64,000 bases of DNA from NCBI RefSeq assembly GCF_016545825.1, contig NC_052614.1:21284559-21348558 (forward strand), read 5' to 3'. The notes beneath the pieces are model-generated. The model made no database searches. It was given only the letters and a program-made list of their open reading frames with translations, and was not told where the DNA came from. The stretch's first letter is position 1. Each line of letters begins with the position of its first letter. This DNA comes from Eucalyptus grandis. Taxonomy: Eukaryota; Streptophyta; Magnoliopsida; Myrtales; Myrtaceae. Shown here piece after piece: positions 56,338-64,000 of the stretch. The translations under genes and the position numbers were made by a program.

Positions 56338-59300
56338 TGTCACGCCCCGATCCTCGGACGCGCGCACATCCTTCTGCTTGGTCGATTTTAGAATGCGATA
56401 TCCCGGACTATGTATCGCCGACCCTTTCTTTTATTAAGCACATGCGGAAGCGATTATAAATCCCCAGACAATAAAACAATGGGATAGGAAAGTAGGCCAT
56501 ATTTTCATATTGAAATTCATAACCACACTTTCAATAACAGCACAACTCATAGCATATTTACAATACTATTCACAACATACTTGTCTCACACCTATGTATG
56601 CTAAGACAGGATTCACAAAAGGGATGGGATCTCAATCCACATCCGGGTTATATTCAAGATCCCTCTCGGATCTTCTTCTTCTTCAAAAGTCTTTCTCCTT
56701 CAGTTCCTCTTCCTTAGCTTCTCTTCGAGGTTCCCGAAATGGTTATTCAATAACCAATGAGACCACGTCTCGCCGAGTCCTACCCCTACGACTCGATTAG
56801 TAAACTAATACACCATACGGTTGCCTAAGCACAACACGAGTCGGAGGACTTACCTTGGCCTCGGTTCCAACCTGCAATTCAAGGTTAAACACGTATATTC
56901 AAACAATTCACGACATTCGATCAAGCGGGTCAATCGACTAAGTCGATTACATGTCGGCAAGACACTTTCTAGGTCATTCCCACTCATACCACGATTTCCC
57001 AAAGGTGTACTCATTCACCAAATCACATGTGTTTCTCGGCGTCGTTTTCGCCAATGACATACCGATCACCGACACCGTGCGTTCTTTAAGGCGCCGTTTT
57101 CACCAGTGATAACCTCGATCACCGAACCACGTGTCCTTTCTAGGGCGCCGTTTTCGCCAAGGTGACATCGGCTATAGACAACATCGTGAGTTCTTTAAGG
57201 CGTCGTTTTCACCAGTGATATTCCCATAACCACCGAACCACGTTTGTCTATAAGTCATTTACGTGCGTTCTTTAAGGCGCCGTTTTGGCGGTGATACTTC
57301 CAATCACCGAACCACGTATGTCCAATAATATTGTGCACGATTGGTCTCAACCAATAATGTTCTCGTTAGCTCACCATTCTCCCTACTATATAGCCCATCA
57401 ACGTACTGGCGCTATATATACTCATGCTCGGCCATTACCAATCAAATACTCAATAACAAACAATTTGGGACAATTCCTCAAATTTCACAATTTAAATCAA
57501 TTCCATAAAAATTGAAGCTCAATTAAATAAACGGACTGCACCACGACAATCGGCACGAAATTCCGGTCACCCATCCCGGTTGAATTTCCGGAAAAATAAA
57601 TAATTAAATAAATAAATTTCGAAAATAAATAAATAAACATTAAAAATCCAATTTAGGCCCATATTGCCTTATTGGAGCCCAAACGGGTCGGGAAAAATCC
57701 GAGATGCATTCAATAAATAACCAAACATTTCTACTTGCTAATAGCTAAGTCTAACCACCTAACATGCATCATTAAGTCACTAAATTAATTTTCTAACCTA
57801 ATCTAACCACCTAATTGCACTTAATTAAATCTAACCAACCTTAAGCATAATTAGCAAACTAATAAAGCATTAGTGAGTAAAACTCACTTGATCAAAAGCG
57901 GGGATCGAATCACCGCAACGGCGACGCGACGGCGGTCGAAATTGGACTTTCGACGACACCGCGGACTTAGGGCCGGGCCTTAAGCTTGGCCCAACAAATC
58001 TCAGCCCAATTGAGATTTGTTCTTGCACTGGAATGGCTGGACCTTGCTGAATTTCTGGACTGAACTAACTTGGTCTTCAAATTGGTGGGCTGGACTTCAA
58101 TTGGTTGCTGGAAACTGGGCCTCAAAAAGGCTGGGCTTCAATTCTAATTGATGATGGGCTGAGCTCACAAGGAAATTGCTGGGCTTCAAGATGTCAAACT
58201 GCAGGCTGCTTGATGGACCAAAATGCTGATCATTTGGGCTGCAAAGTGGGCTGTTATTGGGCTGCCGAAATTAATCAATTGCTGGGCTGAAGTCATTGGC
58301 CTCATGGGCTGGGCTGCTGGAGATGGCATCACGAAAATGGAATAGCAGGCGTGAGTTGCTGGGTCAACACGGAGGCGTCCAGCTGAGAACTCGCTGCTTC
58401 GTTGACCGAGTGAAGGGCGTCTGGCAGCTGGATTCGAGCGCGGCTTCAATTGAAGACGTGAGCTGAGCGAGCAGCAGCTTTGGTCTTCGTGCACTGGAGT
58501 TTCTTCAATGTTTCGGCAGTCCAAGACTTCGTGGCTTCGCTGGGTCGACGGGCTGGAGAAGATTGAAGACGGAAGCTGCTCGCGGACGCTGCTTCGCTGG
58601 ACGCACGAAGCGGTGAGGAGCTTCAGTCAACAAAATGGTTCAGTGCTTGCTGAGGTCTTCGATGGTTGACCGGGGAAGCAGAATCGCGGACAGCTGGCCG
58701 CGGATGGAGAGAAGATGGCGTTCGGTGGAGTCTTCGCAGAGAAGCAACGAACGACAGCAGCTTCCACTTGAGGTTTCGTGGGCTTCTTCAGGCTTGCTGC
58801 TGGCCAGATCGCTTAGTCAACAAGCGAGGCCATCGAGGAAAGCTCTGACCGAAGGGGACCAACGGTAGTGGAGGCTGGCGTGGACGATGGAGCAGCTTCG
58901 GTTTCGGTGGATGCTGAGCTTCTCGGGTAGCTTGGTGGACGCCCGGAAAATTTTCGAAGGAAGCAGCTGGGTCTTCTTCAGTTGCTGTTGGAGGTGTCGC
59001 ACGCAAGAAAGGATGAAAAGGAGAGAGAAGTAGTTCACGGCAGCAAGATGGAGAGGATGAGGAAGAGTTGGGCTCCACTTGGTTGGATCTTTTGCAAAAT
59101 ATCTTCCAAAAGCCATTCTTAGCCATGCATTAATACTTTTGGCGCTTCAATAAGGCCATCCAAATGTCCTCTTATAAACCTCCTGATTTTCTTTGAGGCT
59201 GGGGGTTACGAAATGAGAGAGAGATGGCCTCAATTGGTTCTAAATCTCTCTTGATTTCATCTCAATTGATTTTTCACAAATTCAATTGATCATTCGTGAT

Positions 59301-60179
59301 CGTCTCTGCATTTTTCCTCACTCGAATCCACCAAAAATCCAACCGATACCAATGTTGCACACCCCATCTTGAGATTCGATTTTAACTAAGTTTGAACTAA
59401 ATTTCAATTCCAATCTCTCCAAATTGGTCCAAATTTTGATGTAGAAAAATCCCAAAATTTTCTATAAATCTCCGACACACACAGGCTCAACTCCGAAAGT
59501 CAAATTTCCCATTAATTTAGCCAATCGAACTTCGCTAAATTTCCGCGACGTCCGAACCCAATTTCCGTAAGATTTCCCGAATCTCCGAAAATCTTACGAG
59601 ACGAGTTGACGTTCTAAAATAGCTTGTGACATCACTGAACTTTCGATTTCTCAAATCGACTCAAATCGACGGTTAATTTCACTCCGGCGTGCTTTTAGTG
59701 TGACCTAGACTACCTGTAGTTTTCGGAACTTTTAGGGCAATTGACTCGTGGTCGATTTTCTTCGAGCCACAATGAACCCACTCGACACATTGGCGACTCC
59801 CATTTTCGTGAAAATCTCAAGGGCTCGACTACCAACACGAGGTACCAAAACGACGAAAATCAAATTAGTGCCGGTCGACGAGAATTTTCCAATTTAGTGG
59901 AGCCACCCACGATCGGCCACACATCTCGGTCGAACCGACCTATCTCCGATCTCAATTCGATCTTTAACCGTACGGTAATGACCTCTAAAGATGAACACGG
60001 TCGAGAAGCCGATTCTGGCCGGATTCTCAAGTCTATTGCCTTAATATTCTTTAATGGCTTTACCCAAATAGTCTAGTTATCTTTGAGAGTGATCAGCTCT
60101 GAGAACAACCCTATAGACGCGTCAATGAAATGCCCGATTAATTTAATAGATAACAATACTGAAAATTCTGGATGTCACA
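56338..60179 (-). mobile_element. Gypsy-type solo LTR (3,842 bp) with perfect 5-bp target duplication
   Basis: The plus-strand sequence begins TGTCACGCCCCGATCC and ends CTGGATGTCACA, the complement of an LTR running TGTGACATCCAG...CGTGACA. Identical AAGAT lies at 56333-56337 and 60180-60184. No gag/pol is inside. The family is a diverged relative of the 2.98-kb LTR at 51937: same ends, same '(t)ttaagcataattagc' and AATTAATT/AATAAATA blocks, and a comparable repeat array with ACCACGT words (57020-57320). Frames such as 58105-58290, 58635-58868 and 59741-60076 are inside the LTR and not supported as genes. Confidence 0.92.
57020..57320 (-). repeat. Tandem array of 'gcgccgttttcaccagtgat' units in the solo LTR
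   Basis: Units of about 65-75 bases contain 'cgttctttaaggcgccgttttc(a/g)cca(g/a)(t)', 'gatcaccgaaccacgtg' and variants. It sits at the same relative place in the LTR as the CACGTG arrays of the related family, but most copies read CCACGT followed by another base. Confidence 0.75.
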
Positions 60180-60810
60180 AAGATTCTTACGAATATAAGG
60201 AACATACAGCCCATTTATCATAGTCATTTTCTTTCCATAAGTGAATTGCAATTCAACTGTGCATGTCCTTAGAATAACTGCAATATTGTGATTTCCCATC
60301 AACAATTGTTGTTCCTTCTCCATTGGTGTATAAGATGTGAATTGCTTCTTATCATTGTAGACAAGCATAGTTGCACCGGAGTCAAACCACTAATCCTTTG
60401 AATCATTCATAGTTGCCATGTTCAATTCAATCACCATCCCAATTTGCTAATGAGAGACCATAGCAACTAATCTATTGATGTTTTGCTTTATAATATTTGC
60501 TATTGTGTCAATCTTTTGCTTCTTCTAGTAGCGACACTCCTTGTAATGGCCTTTTTTACCATAGTAAAAGCAAGGCTTGTCCTTCTTGAAGTTGCTATTG
60601 TTTCCAAGCTTATTGATATTGTTGGTGTCAATGAACTTTCTCTTATTTCCTTTATTACTTTCTTTGTCTCTACTCATGTTGCCATTCTCAACAAAATGCA
60701 CCTTATTTGCAACTTCTTTCAAGTAATTAGCCTCATGTTCCGAGAACTTTCCTTAATTCGAATGTGCTTTATCAAATTATCTACGATAAGGTTCTCAATG
60801 AAGAAGTTTT
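60180..60810 (-). mobile_element. Ty1/copia gag zinc knuckle and protease (minus-strand element, part 1)
   Basis: The minus frame 60722-60525 contains the gag zinc knuckle CFYYGKKGHYKEC. Further on, 60410-60138 contains the protease active-site segment WFDSGAT and the downstream copia block ending in LYVPYIRKNL at the solo-LTR border. Bases beyond the LTR pick up the same frame at 56337, so the two parts were one coding region. The gag part is in turn cut at 60810 by a plus-strand copia element. Confidence 0.85.
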
Positions 60811-61757
60811 TGTTGGAGAAAACTTCCTTATTTATTTTGAAGTTGACAAAACATTTCCATCGATCTAGTATGAAGACTTGCGGACTCTATCGTCAAAGTC
60901 TGAAGACATCCGGACTCAAGATTCAAAGTCTACACTCACTGATATTTTTTAGACCGTCGAAGAAAAAATTTATCCGATGAAGAAGACTTATCCAGATACA
61001 AGTATATTTTTAAGGATTTAGTTCGTACGGTTGAAGGAGATCTCAAGGCTGGAGATAACATCTCATGATCAATTATTCTTATTGAAATCAAGTTGAATAA
61101 TTATATCCGTTGAATGGTGAAGTATACTTGGAAGGTTCTACTTATGGAAACCTAGGTCTTGATTGTATGAGCGAGCAGGATTGGTGGGCTATCATCACAT
61201 TCCTTAAATAACTCAAGATCTTCCGAATTGATTCTATCTAACGGGTAGATTGGAAGAACTCCTTTGAAAGGGCCAATGGTTATGATGGCATGGAGGAGTA
61301 TATAAGGAGGACGCTTAAGTTATTTGAGTGTGTGCATGAAAGAAAAATTCCAAAGTCTGAAACTCTTAGTTCTTTTTGTTACAATTTGTCGAGCATCAAC
61401 TATACTAAAAGAGATCAAATTCTTGTGAGATCTTGAGGAAGTGTAGCGAGTCTCTATACTTGTGAAATTAAGAACGTGATACTGTAAAATCTCTTTTGAT
61501 TCTTAGTGGAATCCAGCCAATGGGCTATTAGTGCGGGAGAGTGGACGTAAGCTTGGTTTAAGCCGAACCACTATAAATCTTGTGTTTCAATTTTCTTTCC
61601 TTAATCTCTTTACTTAATTCGCAGTCTTATATATCAGTTTATAATCTTTTATATCTTCAATCTACTATTTTATTATAAGTCAATTAAGTTGTTAAGTCTT
61701 GTAAAACTTCATTAACACCTATTCACCCCCCTCTAGGTGTTTATACTAGCATTATCA
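60811..61757 (+). mobile_element. 5' LTR of a plus-strand Ty1/copia element
   Basis: Begins TGTTGGAGAAAACTTCC and ends GCATTATCA, two bases before a primer-binding site. It contains 'gtctgaagac' and 'ggactc' repeats and the 'gggagagtggacgtaagcttggtttaagccgaacc' block. It ends with 'aacacctattcacccccctctaggtg', all shared with the solo LTR at 31454-32749. The left flank is GTTTT; the matching 3' LTR is beyond the window. Confidence 0.85.
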
Positions 61758-61759
61758 AT

Positions 61760-61771
61760 TGGTATCAGAGC
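61760..61771 (+). promoter_or_regulatory. Primer-binding site of the plus-strand copia element
   Basis: TGGTATCAGAGC, complementary to initiator tRNA-Met, lies two bases inside the LTR end. Confidence 0.9.
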
Positions 61772-61819
61772 TTGTGTACTCAATTAATTGAAGTGTTTTT
61801 ACTTCTGAGTTAAAGATCC

Positions 61820-63153
61820 ATGGCTAGTATGTTGGCTCCAGGTTTGGTTGAAGGCCAAAGCAACACCAGATCCCCTTATTTCGATGGAAATGAATACAAT
61901 ATATGGAAAAACAAGATGAAGGCATTCCTAAAATCGAAAGACCCTCTGGAATGGGATGTGGTAAAAAAAGGAATTATTCCTAAAGCTACATCAGTTTCAG
62001 AAAGGGGAAAAGAAGTTGCAGATGCTGGTAAGATGACTCAAGAAGAAATAACTAAGAGACAAGCTCTTGATACTAAAGCAATTTACTCATTATATTGTGC
62101 ATTGTCTCCTACTGAGTATAATAGAATATCTTCTTGTGAAACAGCCAAAGAAGTCTCAGGACAGGCTGCACATTACCTATGAAGGAACGATCGAGTGAAA
62201 GAAACAAGGATCAATATTCTACTCGAATAGTATAAAACCTTCAAATGAAACCAGATAATTTATTATCGACATGTTTAGTCGTTTTACAGAAATTATAAAT
62301 GGTCTAGAGTATCATGGACAACCAATCTCGGACCCATGAAGGTTAACAAGTTGCTACGTGGACTCTCCAAAGACTGGAATCACATAAAACTTTGATAGGG
62401 AAACACAAAGGATCATGCCATTTTTGTAGACGAATTGGTTGGGACACTTCAGTCCTATAAAGTGGAGCAAATCAATGAAAAAGAAGATCCCAAAGGTAAG
62501 AAGTCAATTGCTTTGAGATCTAATGATGATTCTGATGCTATAGAGTTTGAAGATGATATGGATGATAAAGAGTTAGCTCTTATGATAAAGAGGTTCAAGA
62601 AACTAAACAAAAAAGGGAAGAAGATTCAATTGGAAGAAACAAAGCACTCCAAAGTCTCAAAACAAATCAACTAAGGTGATGAATCCAATAAAGATGTGAT
62701 CTATTTTGAAAGAAAAAGGGACACATCAGACCCAACTGTCCCATGTTGAAGAAAAAGAAAGGAAAAGCTGAGAAATATAGGAAAGCTCTCAAGGTAGAGA
62801 CATGGAGTGATACTGAATGTGAAGAAAGTGACGAAGATTATGCCAATATTTGTCTAATGGCAAAATTAGAATCAGACTCAGACTCCGAAGTAGATACAGA
62901 CTCAGACTCTAATAGTGAAATCGAGGTAAGTAACTTAAAAATTCCTACTAAAGTCTCGAAATACATTAATGAACTCGTCTTAGTCTCAAAACCTCTCTCA
63001 AGAGGATTTCGAGCTAAAAATGGAGAATTCTACACTTTGAAGCAACAAGAAATTTTATGGAAAGAAAAGTTTGAAAATTTAGATAAAAGTTTTGTTACAT
63101 TAAAAAAAAAATGCAGACTCTCTTTCAAAAGAAAATACATTTTTGAAAAATGA
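61820..63153 (+). mobile_element. Copia gag polyprotein region, frameshifted
   Basis: It starts at ATG 61820 with SPYFDGNEYNIWKNKMKAFL, the UBN2-type gag opening. Frames then shift at about 62165, 62280-62430 and 62675. The 62435-62674 frame is the acidic linker (NDDSDAIEFEDDMDDKELAL). Near 62697-62745 a zinc knuckle has TGA where a cysteine is expected, followed by KKKGHIRPNCP in that frame. The 62743-63153 frame is acidic and serine-rich (DSDSEVDTDSDSNSEI). The element is therefore not autonomous as assembled. Confidence 0.8.
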
Positions 63154-64000
63154 AATTTCAAATATTTCAAAGAGGTTTTCTATAAGATATGAGAAATTGG
63201 AAAAGATTCTTTCAAGTACAAAACCCTACTTTAACAAATTAGGCTTAGGAATGACTTTTGAAACTATTTCTCTAATTAATTTTCCAAAAGTGAAAGAAAG
63301 AATCAAACAAAGGCCTACAAAAACTTTTTACAAAAATCATTTTTCAAAAGATCTTTGTAAAACCTATTGTGCAAAGTGCTCTCAAATGTTCTAAGTGCAA
63401 CAGCTCAGAATACTTTGAGAAAGAATGTCCTATGGTTTGAAGACCTGTTAAGAAGGAATTGGCAAAGACTGCTTATTGTACTAACTCCTCTAGACCCAAG
63501 AAAATATGGGTACCCAAGAAAGCTTGATTTTCTTTTTTAATTGCAGGTCACTATCAAGAAAAATGTTAAATGGTATTTGGATAGTGGCTGTTCAAGACAT
63601 ATGACAAGAGATTCAAGCTGTTTTATAAAGTTTATGCAAGTTAATGGTGGAAAAGTCTCTTTTGGTGGAAACAGAAAAGGAAAATTGTTGGATGTGGAAC
63701 AGTAAAATTGAAAGTTTCACAATCAACAATGTTTCTTTAGTTGAATGACTCAATTACAATTTGCTTAGCATCAGCCAATTGTGCGACAATCTTTGGATTC
63801 AAGATCAATTTTCAAGAAGGAATATGTTTTGGAATTATTAAAGATCTTTCACAATCTTTTACTGGACGAAGACATGGGAATATCTATCTTTTGAATATAA
63901 AACCAGAGAAGTTTCATTGTTTAATTTCAATTCAAGATGAAGCAAATCTTTGGCATCGAAAGTTCGGCCATGTCAATATAAAGCAGATTGCCAAGATCTC
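63154..64000 (+). mobile_element. Copia protease and pre-integrase, running off the window
   Basis: A basic frame (63143-63394) continues the end of gag. Next comes WYLDSGCSRHMTRDSS at about 63570-63620, the copia protease site (DSG), and LWHRKFGHVNIKQIAKI at 63947-63997, the GAG-pre-integrase motif. Between them frames change near 63690 and 63750. Integrase, reverse transcriptase and the 3' LTR would lie past 64000. Confidence 0.85.

Noticed and set aside
58186..59126. Several frames of 60-112 codons on both strands
   Set aside because: Inside the solo LTR 56338-60179; no domain, and overlapping in multiple frames.
1..64000. A coherent undescribed defence or biosynthetic system
   Set aside because: I looked for clustered co-directional genes or paired unknown genes and found only broken plant genes and transposons. 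The novel aspects here are repeat architecture, not a gene system.

Overview
The window looks like a transposon-rich, gene-poor stretch of a eudicot plant nuclear genome. It holds spliced gene remnants with plant GT-AG introns, a TIR-type NLR resistance gene (a class essentially absent from monocots), a G-type lectin receptor kinase, a type I MADS-box gene, a plant-mobile-domain protein and many LTR retrotransposons. No species is assigned. I found no gene whose coding frame is clearly intact: every recognisable gene is broken, truncated or fragmentary.

Layout. 1-2.3 kb: a GC-rich repeat core and AT-rich sequence. 2.3-8.9 kb: a TIR-NBS-LRR pseudogene on the + strand with readable exon borders, many small indels and two internal LRR repeat arrays. 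9-16.7 kb: AT-rich DNA with dispersed repeats, a candidate TIR transposon and a minus-strand plant-mobile-domain pseudogene. 16.8-19.9 kb: a seven-exon S-locus-type (G-type lectin) receptor-like kinase with conserved splice sites, an 81-bp in-frame duplication over its start codon, and at least five small frameshifts. 20-31.3 kb: GC-rich coding-like remnants, a broken type I MADS-box gene on the minus strand, one orphan exon of cytosolic tryptophanyl-tRNA synthetase, and several multi-copy dispersed repeats. 31.4-40.7 kb: a copia solo LTR, then an old Ty3/gypsy element interrupted by an inverted LTR of a second gypsy family. 40.7-45.2 kb: repeat-rich DNA ending in a 100-N assembly gap. 45.3-54.9 kb: a long-LTR Ty3/gypsy element with PBS, gag/pol remnants, PPT and two very similar LTRs (about 3 kb for the complete one). 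54.9-64 kb: a nest in which a minus-strand copia element is cut by a GC-cored TIR transposon, by a 3.8-kb gypsy solo LTR with a perfect 5-bp target duplication, and by a plus-strand copia element running off the window.

How the parts relate. There is no pathway or operon here. The clearest structure is the order of transposon insertions, which target duplications and the resumption of a host reading frame allow to be read. The long gypsy LTRs carry tandem arrays of CACGTG (G-box) motifs whose copy number differs between the two LTRs of one element. A recurrent puzzle is that coding regions are broken mainly by 1-2-base indels, several in homopolymers, while splice sites and LTR pairs are well kept. 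This could be genuine decay or uncorrected assembly indels, and reads would be needed to tell them apart.
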